Notes under the pieces: generated by a model
The model's input: the letters and a program-made list of their open reading frames with translations, nothing else
Told to the model about the DNA's origin: nothing
The model's database searches: none
Program-made: the position numbers and the translations under genes
Assembly: GCF_039652435.2 (NCBI RefSeq)
Contig: NZ_CP190246.1
Location: 1,674,001-1,738,000, forward strand
DNA from: Niabella insulamsoli
Lineage (GTDB): Bacteria > Bacteroidota > Bacteroidia > Chitinophagales > Chitinophagaceae
Length of the DNA stretch: 64,000 nucleotides
Direction: 5' to 3'
Part shown: positions 24,634 to 33,291 of the stretch, piece by piece
Layout of the letters: every line of letters begins with the position of its first letter
Position numbering within the stretch: the first letter of the stretch is position 1

Positions 24634-25407
24634 ATGTTACAAATTACCAAGCCCATTGCATTTATAGATCTGGAAACGACAGGGGTAAACCTCGGTAAAG
24701 ACAGGATCGTAGAAATAGCAATAGTGAAGTTGCTGCCTGATGGTTCGAGAACAGTGAAAAGAAAACTGATCAATCCGGAAATGCCCATTCCCAAAACCTC
24801 CAGCGATGTGCATGGCATCACAGATGACATGGTGAAGGATGCGCCTACTTTTGCGCAGGCAGCGCAGGAGTTGAGGCAGGTTTTGGCCGATTGTGATCTT
24901 TCCGGATATAACTCTAACCGCTTCGATATTCCTTTGCTTATAGAAGAATTTTTGCGCGCCGGCGTGGAGCTCGAAATGAAAGGCCGCCGGCTTTTAGATG
25001 TGCAGAATATTTTTCACAAAATGGAACAGCGCACTTTAGCCGCCGCCTATAAATTTTACTGTGGCAAAACCCTTGAGGGCGCTCATTCTGCCGAAGCAGA
25101 TGCGACTGCAACGCTTGAAGTTTTGCTGGGCCAGTTGGAACGTTATCCCGAATTGGGCAATACCATCGATTCTATCAACAAATTTTTAGGTGATGAGGTA
25201 ATCGTGGATTTTGCTCGCCGCTTTATTATGTGCGACGGTGTGGAAGTCTTTAATTTCGGAAAGTATAAAGGCGAGTCGGTGGCGGCAGTGCTTACCCGGG
25301 AACCCCAGTATTACGATTGGATGATGCGTGGTGATTTTCCCCAGCAGACTAAACAAAAACTTACAGAAATATTTACCAGGACCAAATTGAAAGGGTTGAA
25401 AGTTTAA
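24634..25407 (+). CDS. DnaQ-like 3'-5' exonuclease
   Basis: A 257-residue protein of the DEDDh exonuclease family. Motif I is FIDLETTG (residues 11-18), motif II lies in GYNSNRFDIPLL, and the motif III His and Asp are in GAHSAEADATATLEVL. This is the domain of polymerase III epsilon, here as a stand-alone enzyme with an extra C-terminal segment of about 70 residues (GKYKGESVAAVL and beyond) often found in Bacteroidota exonucleases. It could act in proofreading, repair or RNA turnover. Confidence 0.85.
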   Translation: MLQITKPIAFIDLETTGVNLGKDRIVEIAIVKLLPDGSRTVKRKLINPEMPIPKTSSDVHGITDDMVKDAPTFAQAAQELRQVLADCDLSGYNSNRFDIPLLIEEFLRAGVELEMKGRRLLDVQNIFHKMEQRTLAAAYKFYCGKTLEGAHSAEADATATLEVLLGQLERYPELGNTIDSINKFLGDEVIVDFARRFIMCDGVEVFNFGKYKGESVAAVLTREPQYYDWMMRGDFPQQTKQKLTEIFTRTKLKGLKV

Positions 25408-25489
25408 CCATCAATTTTATAATTTGCGAAGCTGATAAGATTCGGCGACGCAGCCTGATGTCCAACCGTTGATTTAATTAAAAAAGTTC

Positions 25490-26242
25490 TTGGATAAGTT
25501 AGTTATTATACCCACCTACAATGAGCAGGAAAATATTGAAAGTATCCTGAAAGCAATATTTGAACTGGATGGGGATTTTCATGTATTAATTGTGGATGAT
25601 GGATCGCCCGACGGCACCGCAGATATTGTGCGGGCGCTGCAGGGTGTGCACGCGGGCCGGCTTTTCCTCGAAGAACGGAAAGGAAAGCTGGGCCTGGGCA
25701 CAGCATATATACATGGTTTTAAATGGGCGTTGTCTAAGGGGTATGCGTTTATTTTTGAAATGGACGCAGATTTTTCTCACAATCCCAAAGACCTCATCAG
25801 GTTGTATGAGGCCTGCGCCAATGGCGCCGATGTGGCCATCGGAAGCCGCTACGTAAAAGGCGGCGGCGTGATCAATTGGCCTGCCGATCGCATCGCGCTT
25901 TCCAAAGGGGGGTCATTATATACGCGCCTGATTACCTGGATGCCGATTAAAGACCCGACCGCAGGGTTTATGTGTTATACCGCCCGCGTCCTTGAAAGTA
26001 TCAATTTTGAAAGTATTACGTTTGTCGGCTATGCGTTTCAGATAGAAATGAAATTTGCCGCCTGGAAACTGGGCTTTAAAATTAAAGAGGTTCCTATTAT
26101 TTTCCAGGATCGAACTAAGGGGCAATCAAAAATGAACAAGGGCATTGTGAAGGAAGGAATATTGGGGGTGCTCAACCTTCGGTGGCAAAGCCTGTTTAAA
26201 CAATATAGAAAGCGAGTGCGAACCAAAGCTACCGGCGAGTAA
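25490..26242 (+). CDS. Polyprenol-phosphate mannosyltransferase-like GT2 enzyme
   Basis: A 250-residue soluble or peripheral GT-A glycosyltransferase that starts at a TTG codon (25490). The opening KLVIIPTYNEQENIESIL, DDGSPDGTADI, the metal-binding EMDADFSHNP (the DAD motif at about residue 90) and AIGSRYVKGGGV place it with dolichyl/polyprenyl-phosphate mannose synthases. These charge a lipid carrier with a hexose for transfer across the membrane. No C-terminal membrane helices are present, as in the short bacterial type. The next gene is an unrelated DUF4268 protein. Confidence 0.88.
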   Translation: MDKLVIIPTYNEQENIESILKAIFELDGDFHVLIVDDGSPDGTADIVRALQGVHAGRLFLEERKGKLGLGTAYIHGFKWALSKGYAFIFEMDADFSHNPKDLIRLYEACANGADVAIGSRYVKGGGVINWPADRIALSKGGSLYTRLITWMPIKDPTAGFMCYTARVLESINFESITFVGYAFQIEMKFAAWKLGFKIKEVPIIFQDRTKGQSKMNKGIVKEGILGVLNLRWQSLFKQYRKRVRTKATGE

Positions 26243-26306
26243 CAGGGGATCGCATCGCTACACCGCCCGGTTTACCATTTTTATTATTGACGATTTTTTT
26301 AAAGAT

Positions 26307-26762
26307 ATGTACTCCCGATCCGAAGCTTCAAATATCAGGAAAGCGTTTTGGACCACGTTGGGTCAATACCTGAAGCCAGTCAAAAACGCGGCAGGCGAAA
26401 CGATCAATTGGGTCAACTACAAAACGGGAGTGCGACATATCTATTTTCGCATGGACGCAGGTAAAAGAGATGCGTCGGTTGCCATTGAAATTAAACATCC
26501 GTCCGCCGATGAGCGTGCGACCGTATTTGATCAATTTGTTTCCGTTAAGAAAATCTTCGAAGGCGCTGCCGGGCCCGATTGGGATTGGCAGCCGGTTTTC
26601 TACGACGAAGACGGAAGCGCGGGCAGCAGGATTTTTAGCCAACTTGAAGGTGTGTCTGTTTTTAATAAAGAAAACTGGCCGCAGATTATTTCATTTTTGA
26701 AGGAGCGTATCATTCACCTCGATCAATTTTGGGCTTCCGTTAAATTTCAGTTTGAACCATAG
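26307..26762 (+). CDS. DUF4268 family protein
   Basis: A 151-residue cytoplasmic protein matching the short stand-alone DUF4268 form common in Bacteroidota. It opens EASNIRKAFWTTLGQYL, with central WVNYKTGVRHIYFRMDA and C-terminal VFNKENWPQIISFLKERI. The domain is sometimes found attached to nuclease-like proteins, but no catalytic role is established for the single-domain version. Coding is clear; the function is unknown. Confidence 0.8.
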   Translation: MYSRSEASNIRKAFWTTLGQYLKPVKNAAGETINWVNYKTGVRHIYFRMDAGKRDASVAIEIKHPSADERATVFDQFVSVKKIFEGAAGPDWDWQPVFYDEDGSAGSRIFSQLEGVSVFNKENWPQIISFLKERIIHLDQFWASVKFQFEP

Positions 26763-26882
26763 CGTCATTGGTTTTTAATCTGTCATTTCATTATCTTTAA
26801 ATATCAGCGGTTGTAATAAGGAAGCGCTGTGCGCCGTATCGTTTCATTTCACTTCGTAATACAAACCCGGTAAATTTTTTTA

Positions 26883-27782
26883 ATGAAAAACAGTTTCTTT
26901 TTTTTGATGCTATTTATGATGAAGATTGCTAATGCGCAGCAAAGTATCCCTTTGTATGATGTTGTACCCAATAATAAAATATCCGCGAGTGCAGAAACAA
27001 GCGAAACCGGCGCCGATGGCGTGACCCGCATAAGCAAGGTTTCGGTGCCCGAAATGTTTATGTACCAACCCGAGCATCCGAATGGAACAGCAGTGCTGAT
27101 TTGTCCCGGAGGTGGTTATCGCATCCTGGCTATTTCTCACGAAGGCCATGATGTGGCTAAAGCATTGACGCAATGGGGGATTACCGCTTTTGTTTTGAAA
27201 TACAGGCTTCCTGACGATGAAACGATGTTGAATAAATCGATCGGTCCACTGCAAGATGCAGAACGAGCCATGCAATTGATCCGCGAGCATGCCGGGGAAT
27301 GGCATATTAATTCAAAACGAGTTGGCGTGATGGGTTTTTCAGCGGGTGGCCATCTGGCGGCATCCTTATCCACTAAGTATAATCAACAGCTTATCGAAAA
27401 TCCGAAGCGTACCTCATTTCGGCCCGACTTTTCAGTACTGGTGTATCCCGTCATTAGCTTTGCCGACAGCATCACCCACATGGGTAGCCGCGACAATCTT
27501 ATTGGCAAGAAGCCATCGGTTGAGAAAATAAAAAGTTATTCAAACGAACTGCTTGTTAATAAAAAAACACCGCCCGCATTTCTTGTACACGCAAGGGATG
27601 ATGGCGGCGTGCCGGTAGCGAACAGTATGGTGTATTACAATGCATTATTAAAACATCATGTTCCGGCGGCTATTCGCTACTTCGACAAAGGCGGGCACGG
27701 TTTCGGCATGCATAATAAAAAGGAAGCGGGCGAGTGGATGGACGATTTAAAACAATGGCTGACCGATAGGAAATTATTATAG
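26883..27782 (+). CDS. Secreted alpha/beta-hydrolase (BD-FAE/acetylxylan-esterase-like)
   Basis: A 299-residue protein with a signal peptide (about residues 1-18, ending ANA). The hydrolase core shows the oxyanion loop CPGGGYRILA, the nucleophile elbow GFSAGGH (Ser about residue 149), an acid residue in HARDDGGVPV and a His in DKGGHGFGMH. This pattern fits secreted carbohydrate esterases that remove acetyl or feruloyl groups from plant polysaccharides. It is followed 17 bp later by the metallo-beta-lactamase-fold gene. Confidence 0.85.
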   Translation: MKNSFFFLMLFMMKIANAQQSIPLYDVVPNNKISASAETSETGADGVTRISKVSVPEMFMYQPEHPNGTAVLICPGGGYRILAISHEGHDVAKALTQWGITAFVLKYRLPDDETMLNKSIGPLQDAERAMQLIREHAGEWHINSKRVGVMGFSAGGHLAASLSTKYNQQLIENPKRTSFRPDFSVLVYPVISFADSITHMGSRDNLIGKKPSVEKIKSYSNELLVNKKTPPAFLVHARDDGGVPVANSMVYYNALLKHHVPAAIRYFDKGGHGFGMHNKKEAGEWMDDLKQWLTDRKLL

Positions 27783-27799
27783 GATTAAAACTTTAATTT

Positions 27800-29203
27800 A
27801 TGAAAATTGCTTTTCACGGCGCGGCGCAAACCGTTACCGGCTCCAAACATTTGATTACGTTAAAAACAGGAAAAAAAATATTGCTCGACTGTGGCATGTT
27901 TCAGGGAATGGGCGATGAAACCGATTTGCTCAATCGCGATTTGGGTTTCGATGCGGGAGAAGTTGATGTGATGGTACTGTCGCACGCGCATATAGATCAT
28001 TCCGGCCTGATTCCAAAATTGGGCGCCGAAGGCTTTAACGGAAAAATATTTGCTACGCCGGCAACAAAAGACCTTTGTGGTATTTTACTGATGGACAGCG
28101 CAGAAATTCAGGAAAGTGATGCGCGGTTCATGGAAAAAAAACGGCCGGGGGGTCTGCCGGAGCTCATGAAACCTTTATACACTATCGAGGATGCGAAAAG
28201 AAGCCTGTCTCTTTTTGCGCCGCAGGAGTATGGAACATGGTTTCCCATTTTGGAGGGAGTGGAGTGTATGTTTACCGATGCAGGCCATATCATTGGCAGC
28301 GCTTGTGTACATCTGAAAATAAAGGAAGATGGCAAAGAGCGCCGCGTGACGTTTAGCGGGGATCTCGGCCGCTACCGCGATATTATTTTGCGGTCTCCGG
28401 AGGTTTTTCCGCAGGCAGATTATATCATTATGGAATCTACTTACGGCAACAGCCTGCATGATAATATAACCGGCACGCAAGAGCAGCTTAAAGAATGGAT
28501 TGAGCGTGTTTGTGTGGAGCGCAAGGGGAAACTGATCCTGCCGGCATTTAGTGTGGGGCGCACGCAGGAAATTCTTTATTTTCTAAATCAATTAGATCTG
28601 GAAAACCGGCTGCCCAAAATTCCTATTTATGTAGATAGCCCGCTGAGTATTGAAGCTACCGATATGGTGAAGCGTTTTCCTCAGTATTTCAACAAGCGGA
28701 TTCAGAACGTGATGAAAAATGATGATGATCCGTTTATGTTTCCGGGGCTCACTTATATCAAGGATGTAAAAGATTCAAAGGCGCTCAACTTCCGGAACGG
28801 GCCAATGGTAATCATTTCGGCCAGCGGTATGGGAGACGCCGGCCGCGTTAAACACCATATCAGTAACAATATCGAAAACTCCCGCAATGCTATCGTAATG
28901 ACCGGTTATTGCGAGCCCAGCTCTTTAGGTGCACGGCTGCTGTCCGGTATGAAGGAAGTGGGAATTTTTGGTACAGAACACCAGGTGAATGCTGAAATCG
29001 GGCAAATAAGAAGTATGAGTGCGCACGGCGATTATGAAGACATGAGCCAGTGGCTGGCCTGCCAAAACCCGCGGGAGGTAAGGCAGTTGTTTTTGGTGCA
29101 TGGCGAGCCCGATGTTCAATTCGAATTTAAAAATCGATTGATGAAAAAAGGCTTTCTGGATATTGCTGTGCCAACGCGGCATTTTGAAATAGGGCTGGAT
29201 TGA
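27800..29203 (+). CDS. Beta-CASP metallo-beta-lactamase-fold RNA nuclease-like protein
   Basis: A 467-residue protein. The metal-binding motif SHAHIDHSGLIPKL lies at about residues 57-70, further ligands are in TDAGHIIGSA and FSGDLGRY, and YGNSLHD follows. Next is the beta-CASP insertion (PAFSVGRTQEIL) and the C-terminal motif SAHGDYEDM. The family includes archaeal and bacterial RNA-processing nucleases of the CPSF type. No KH domain is fused. It is convergent with the DUF3307 gene; a palindrome array fills the 61-bp gap. Confidence 0.9.
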   Translation: MKIAFHGAAQTVTGSKHLITLKTGKKILLDCGMFQGMGDETDLLNRDLGFDAGEVDVMVLSHAHIDHSGLIPKLGAEGFNGKIFATPATKDLCGILLMDSAEIQESDARFMEKKRPGGLPELMKPLYTIEDAKRSLSLFAPQEYGTWFPILEGVECMFTDAGHIIGSACVHLKIKEDGKERRVTFSGDLGRYRDIILRSPEVFPQADYIIMESTYGNSLHDNITGTQEQLKEWIERVCVERKGKLILPAFSVGRTQEILYFLNQLDLENRLPKIPIYVDSPLSIEATDMVKRFPQYFNKRIQNVMKNDDDPFMFPGLTYIKDVKDSKALNFRNGPMVIISASGMGDAGRVKHHISNNIENSRNAIVMTGYCEPSSLGARLLSGMKEVGIFGTEHQVNAEIGQIRSMSAHGDYEDMSQWLACQNPREVRQLFLVHGEPDVQFEFKNRLMKKGFLDIAVPTRHFEIGLD

Positions 29204-29208
29204 TTATG

Positions 29209-29260
29209 AATATCGTCTTTAAAGCCGATATTTTTAATTATCGGTTTTTGAGCCGATAAT
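29209..29260. repeat. Left copy of a double 24-bp palindrome bracketing the SatD/DUF3307 pair
   Basis: Two palindromes with 8-bp arms and 8-bp spacers lie 28 bp apart. Dyad 1 is AATATCGT...CCGATATT (29209-29232), with the innermost arm pair mismatched. Dyad 2 is ATTATCGG...CCGATAAT (29237-29260), perfect. The same arrangement occurs at 30602-30653. This copy lies between two gene ends, 4 bp before the DUF3307 stop. Dyad 2 with its downstream T run could double as a terminator. Confidence 0.8.
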
Positions 29261-29264
29261 ATTT

Positions 29265-29987
29265 TTACAAGGTTTGTAAATAGCGAAAAGTCATTTTATA
29301 AGCGAGTCCTGTAATGATAGCAATTGAAATGCTTAATAGGGTACCTATGATCACATATTCTGTTAGCTTCCTATCCTTAGACCTTGAGAGATCACTGAAG
29401 CGCAATATCGATTTGGCGGCAATTAGAAAACCTATGGCCGACCATTGATTAAGCACTACGAACAAAAATATCAATAACCGCTCTATCATTCCAATATATT
29501 TCCCTGCCTGCTGCAGCGAGTCTTCTGGACTATCTTCTTTTAATTTCCAGAAGTTCATTATCAGTCTCATCAATACTGCTGCCACATAAGTTACAAAAAC
29601 AACGCTGCATGCTGCTAATAAAAATTCATTTGTAATAGCGATACCTTGAAATTGAGGTTGGGTATATAACACTGCGACCACTGTTATAACCACCATGTGC
29701 AGAAGCTGGTCTATGACAAATAAATAAGACCCTTTAAAACGTACCTGGCCATACAATTTCCCTATATCGATGAGATAGTGAGTAATACAAATTGCCAGAA
29801 TGCCTACCCAGTATTTCAGAGCAAATTGTAGAATAATAAATAATAACAGAGCGTGTATAGCTATATGAAGATATAAATATTTCGATGCCGCCTTTTTTTC
29901 ATTCTTATGTTTGACCCATTTTGTTGGTTGAAACGCAAAATCCCCGATAAGGTGCGCTAATAATAATTGAAGAAATAATGTTATCAT
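29265..29987 (-). CDS. DUF3307 multi-pass membrane protein
   Basis: A 240-residue integral membrane protein with about six hydrophobic segments. The N-terminus ITLFLQLLLAHLIGDFAFQP is the DUF3307 hallmark, and a second conserved part is ITHYLIDIGKLY. His, Asp and Gln lie within the first helices. No function has been established for the family. Its start overlaps the SatD-like gene by four bases, so the two are translationally coupled. It could be a membrane effector or transporter controlled by its partner; that is inference. Confidence 0.82.
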   Translation of the reverse strand: MITLFLQLLLAHLIGDFAFQPTKWVKHKNEKKAASKYLYLHIAIHALLLFIILQFALKYWVGILAICITHYLIDIGKLYGQVRFKGSYLFVIDQLLHMVVITVVAVLYTQPQFQGIAITNEFLLAACSVVFVTYVAAVLMRLIMNFWKLKEDSPEDSLQQAGKYIGMIERLLIFLFVVLNQWSAIGFLIAAKSILRFSDLSRSKDRKLTEYVIIGTLLSISIAIITGLAYKMTFRYLQTL

Positions 29988-30583
29988 AGTTGAGCAACCT
30001 TTTCCTGGTAATATTGATTAAGCTTTTTGATTTCATCAAAGCCGCCGCGCTTTAACGCTTCGCTTATACTGCTTTGTGTTTTCTTTAGCAATAGAGCGAT
30101 TTCACGTTGGGTTTTTTCGGGTTTTTCAATGCAGGTTAAAATAATTGAGGCCACCGTCCGGCTCCAATTGTTTGCAGTCAGCAAGGCTAAACTAATCATC
30201 AGGTTTAAGGTTTCGTCCAATTCCGCGTTTCCTGTGGCTAAGAGTAGCGTCTGTCTTTTTAAAATGTCAAAACTTTCTCCCGATCGAATAAAGGCATTGC
30301 CTGTCGACTGGGTTATTTTTTTAGTTTTTTTTTCAATATTGCCAATGCCTATCGCCATACGCACATCAAGGTTTGCTATTTGCTTAATGCTACTTTTAAT
30401 GTGGATTGCAGCAAGAAAGGCGTTCTCAGGATTTACTTTTAGCTGAAAACTATCCCCCCTGTACATTTCCCAGTCTTTAGGGTCTTTTCCATACTTATTT
30501 AATATGTTTTTTAAAAGCGGCTGCCATTTCGCAGGCTTCTCTTTTCTGGAATTTATAATATCTCCCGTTATAATTGCAATCAT
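29984..30583 (-). CDS. SatD family protein with cyclase-like core and C-terminal HTH
   Basis: A 199-residue cytoplasmic protein I recognise as SatD family. The N-terminal part has features in the order seen in class III nucleotidyl cyclases: IITGDIINS (Asp8), YRGDSFQL (Asp44) and VRMAIGIGNIE (74-84), then STGNAFIRSGES. The two Asp are spaced about as far apart as the metal-binding pair of that family. The Asn and Arg of the cyclase VNxAAR motif are not evident, so catalysis is unproven. Residues about 155-190 (TQREIALLLKKTQSSISEALKRGG) look like a helix-turn-helix. Its promoter is covered by palindromes, which suggests autoregulation. Confidence 0.75.
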   Translation of the reverse strand: MIAIITGDIINSRKEKPAKWQPLLKNILNKYGKDPKDWEMYRGDSFQLKVNPENAFLAAIHIKSSIKQIANLDVRMAIGIGNIEKKTKKITQSTGNAFIRSGESFDILKRQTLLLATGNAELDETLNLMISLALLTANNWSRTVASIILTCIEKPEKTQREIALLLKKTQSSISEALKRGGFDEIKKLNQYYQEKVAQL

Positions 30584-30599
30584 AAAATATCTCTTCGTA

Positions 30600-30631
30600 C
30601 AAATATCGTTTATAAAGCCGATATTGCGAAA
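30600..30631 (-). promoter_or_regulatory. Promoter of the SatD/DUF3307 pair, embedded in palindromes
   Basis: On the minus strand TTTC (30631-30628), a 20-bp gap and GATATTTG (30607-30600) each differ by one base from the TTTG / TAnnTTTG consensus. The -7 box overlaps the outer arm of dyad 1 and the -33 box overlaps dyad 2, so a protein bound there would block transcription. The start site would be about 13 bases before the ATG. Confidence 0.55.
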
Positions 30632-30653
30632 TATCGGTTAAGGAGCCGATATT
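30602..30653. repeat. Right copy of the double 24-bp palindrome
   Basis: Dyad 1 is AATATCGT...CCGATATT (30602-30625); dyad 2 is AATATCGG...CCGATATT (30630-30653), perfect over 8-bp arms. The 28-bp period is identical to the left copy. Relative to the left copy, both arms of dyad 2 changed together (ATTATCGG/CCGATAAT versus AATATCGG/CCGATATT), so the symmetry has been conserved. Confidence 0.82.
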
Positions 30654-30734
30654 AAAATAACTTTAAGATCAAGAACTGTTGGAATTTGCAGGTTTCAAAA
30701 ATCTCGATTTTCTTCTATGAGAAACGTAACGCTA

Positions 30735-30765
30735 TTTCCTAAAAATAAAAAAAAAGCTACCTTTC
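30735..30765 (+). promoter_or_regulatory. Possible promoter of the penicillin acylase gene
   Basis: TTTC (30735-30738), a 19-bp gap and TACCTTTC (30758-30765) differ by one base in each box from TTTG/TAnnTTTG, 15 bp before the ATG. Confidence 0.4.
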
Positions 30766-30779
30766 CGTAAATTTTATCT

Positions 30780-33239
30780 ATGAGACTGCTGCCGTTCTTT
30801 TTTGCTTCGCTGGTTACCATTCTGCTGCTTTTCCTGCTCAACCGCCCGATAGGTAGCAAAGTGCCAATGCCATTAGGTAGTTTTCTTAGTCCGCAAACCG
30901 GTTTTTGGCAAAACGCAGAGGATACCGCTTTTGATTATAGCCTGGATGTGATTCATGCGAACCTCAAGGGTAATGCACATGTTTATTTTGATGAGCGGCT
31001 GGTGCCGCATGTTTTTGCCGAAGACGATGAAGATCTTTATTTTATTCAGGGTTATCTGCATGCCCGTTTCCGGCTGTTTCAAATGGACTTACAAACTAAA
31101 GCTGCAGAGGGCCGGGCCAGCGAAATTGCCGGGCCGGCAGCCATTAGCTATGATAAAGAGCAACGGCGCCTGGGAATGAAATTCGCCGCTGAGAATACCT
31201 TGAAGGAAGTTCAGAAAGACAGAAACGCGCTGGCGCGATACACCGCTTACACCGCCGGCGTTAATGCTTATATAAATACGCTGACGGAAAGCACACTGCC
31301 GCTCGAGTATAAAATTCTCAACTTCAAACCCGAGGAATGGTCAAATCTTAGAACCATGTTGCTGCTAAAAATGATGGCCAAAATGCTTTCTTCGGGAACG
31401 GAGCATGATTTGGAATATACACGTCTGAGGGCCATCTTATCATCTCAACAAATGAATCTGCTTTATCCTGAAGTGCCCGATTCTTTAGTGCCAATTGTTC
31501 CAAAGGGCACGCTATTTCCGGAACCGAAACGACAATTTAAATTTCCCGACCAGGTCGATTCCGTTTATTTTAACAATCAGCAAACCGTTCAGGCAAGCGC
31601 CCAATATCCGGAAGACAATGATAATGGCAGCAATAATTGGGTAGTCGCCGGCAGCAGGACGGCCAGCGGAGCTCCCATTCTTTGCAATGACCCCCATCTC
31701 GAATTATCGCTTCCTTCTATCTGGTATGAAATGCAATTGAGTACGCCCACTTCCAATAGTTATGGCGCCACGTTGCCGGGTAGCCCTTTTGTGATCATTG
31801 GTTTTAATGACCATATTGCCTGGGGCGTCACCAATTCACAACGCGACGTCAAAGATTATTACACGATCCGGTTTAAAGATCAAAGCAGAAGAGAGTATTG
31901 GTTTGACGACGCCTGGAAGCCTGCTCAGCTACGGTTGGAAACTATTAAAGTAAAGGGTGGTCCAACAGTCATCGACACCGTTGCATACACGGTTTTCGGC
32001 CCTGTTTTATATGATGAAACTTACCCGGATACGGTCGCTCAACAGGCGGCGTTAGCAGTAAAATGGACAGCCCATCACACGGGAGACGACGGCAGTGCTT
32101 TTTACAACCTCAACCGTGCGACCGATTATGCTTCTTACGTTGAAGCGATAAAAACTTTTGAATGCCCGGGGCAAAATTTTGTATTTGCTTCGAAAGGCGG
32201 TGATATTGCGATCTGGCAACAAGGAAAATTTCCGGACAGGTGGCAGGGGCAGGGCCAGTATATCATGCCCGGAAAAGATAGCGCTTATTTATGGCAGGGT
32301 TTTATTCCGCAAGATGAAAATCCCCATGCGCTAAATCCTGCACAAGGTTATTTGCAAAGCGCCAACCAGCGCCCTGTTGATGGTTCTTATCCCTATTTCA
32401 TTCCGGGAACCTATATCACACCGCGTGGTACAGCTATTGATCACTTTTTAAACGGCATGAACAGTGTGACCGTTGATCAGATGATGCAACTTCAAAATAA
32501 TTATTATAATATTCTTGCCAAAGAGCTGCTTCCCGCCATGATCGCAAATACGAATGTTGCAACGTTGACGCCAGCGGCAAGAAAATATTTTGATATGCTT
32601 CAACAATGGGATTTTGATGCAGGCCCATTGTCTGTCGGGCAAACGATTTACCAGTTCTGGCTCGATAGCCTGCAAAAGAATGTATGGGTGGATGAATTAC
32701 GAAAGGCCGGTTCGCAGGTGCCTATTCCCGAACAGCAAACCTTGATGGAGCTGATTAAAATTGACACCACTTTGTTAGGTTTTGTGGATGATGTGAACAC
32801 GCCACATTACGAAACGCTCGGCGAGCAACTGTCCAAATCTTTAAACGGCGCAGGCGTGCATCTTGCGGCTTTGGAAAAAGAAGGCAAATTGGAGTGGGCT
32901 AAATTTAAAGAGCCGACTATTTATCATTTACTCAAAAACAACCTGCCGTCTTTTGCGGTGAAAAATTTGCCGGTCGGCGGCGCAGGAACAGTAATCAATG
33001 CTATCAAAAAAAGCCATGGGCCGAGTTGGCGCATGGTCGTTCAGTTGTCAGCCGTTACTGATGCTTATGGAATTTATCCGGGCGGCCAGAGCGGAAATCC
33101 CGGGAGCAGGTTTTATGATAACGCCATTGATAATTGGGTAAAAGGCAAATACTATCAGCTCTGGATGATGAAACCCGAGGAAGCCAGCGATAAACGTATC
33201 AAATGGCGGATGAGTTTTTTAACCGGTAAAAAAGTATAA
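30780..33239 (+). CDS. Penicillin acylase family Ntn-hydrolase
   Basis: An 819-residue exported precursor. An N-terminal signal or anchor (about residues 1-22) precedes the A-chain region. The autocatalytic cleavage site lies at DNGSNNWVVAG, where Ser284 would become the N-terminal nucleophile of the B chain. Downstream are NDPHLELSLPSIWYE and TNSQRDVKDYY, both strongly conserved in the family, and a C-terminal PGGQSGNPGSRFY. Members hydrolyse amide bonds of penicillins, acyl-homoserine lactones and related acyl amides; the natural substrate here is unknown. It may contribute to beta-lactam modification or quorum-signal degradation in the periplasm. Confidence 0.9.
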   Translation: MRLLPFFFASLVTILLLFLLNRPIGSKVPMPLGSFLSPQTGFWQNAEDTAFDYSLDVIHANLKGNAHVYFDERLVPHVFAEDDEDLYFIQGYLHARFRLFQMDLQTKAAEGRASEIAGPAAISYDKEQRRLGMKFAAENTLKEVQKDRNALARYTAYTAGVNAYINTLTESTLPLEYKILNFKPEEWSNLRTMLLLKMMAKMLSSGTEHDLEYTRLRAILSSQQMNLLYPEVPDSLVPIVPKGTLFPEPKRQFKFPDQVDSVYFNNQQTVQASAQYPEDNDNGSNNWVVAGSRTASGAPILCNDPHLELSLPSIWYEMQLSTPTSNSYGATLPGSPFVIIGFNDHIAWGVTNSQRDVKDYYTIRFKDQSRREYWFDDAWKPAQLRLETIKVKGGPTVIDTVAYTVFGPVLYDETYPDTVAQQAALAVKWTAHHTGDDGSAFYNLNRATDYASYVEAIKTFECPGQNFVFASKGGDIAIWQQGKFPDRWQGQGQYIMPGKDSAYLWQGFIPQDENPHALNPAQGYLQSANQRPVDGSYPYFIPGTYITPRGTAIDHFLNGMNSVTVDQMMQLQNNYYNILAKELLPAMIANTNVATLTPAARKYFDMLQQWDFDAGPLSVGQTIYQFWLDSLQKNVWVDELRKAGSQVPIPEQQTLMELIKIDTTLLGFVDDVNTPHYETLGEQLSKSLNGAGVHLAALEKEGKLEWAKFKEPTIYHLLKNNLPSFAVKNLPVGGAGTVINAIKKSHGPSWRMVVQLSAVTDAYGIYPGGQSGNPGSRFYDNAIDNWVKGKYYQLWMMKPEEASDKRIKWRMSFLTGKKV

Positions 33240-33291
33240 TCCCCGTTCTCTTGCGGAAGAAGATGATTGCAAAAAATAAAAATAGATAATT

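Noticed and set aside
29209..30653. SatD/DUF3307 region as an insertion sequence
   Set aside because: No transposase or recombinase is encoded, and the flanking repeats are tandem palindromes, not simple terminal inverted repeats; target-site duplication was not evident.
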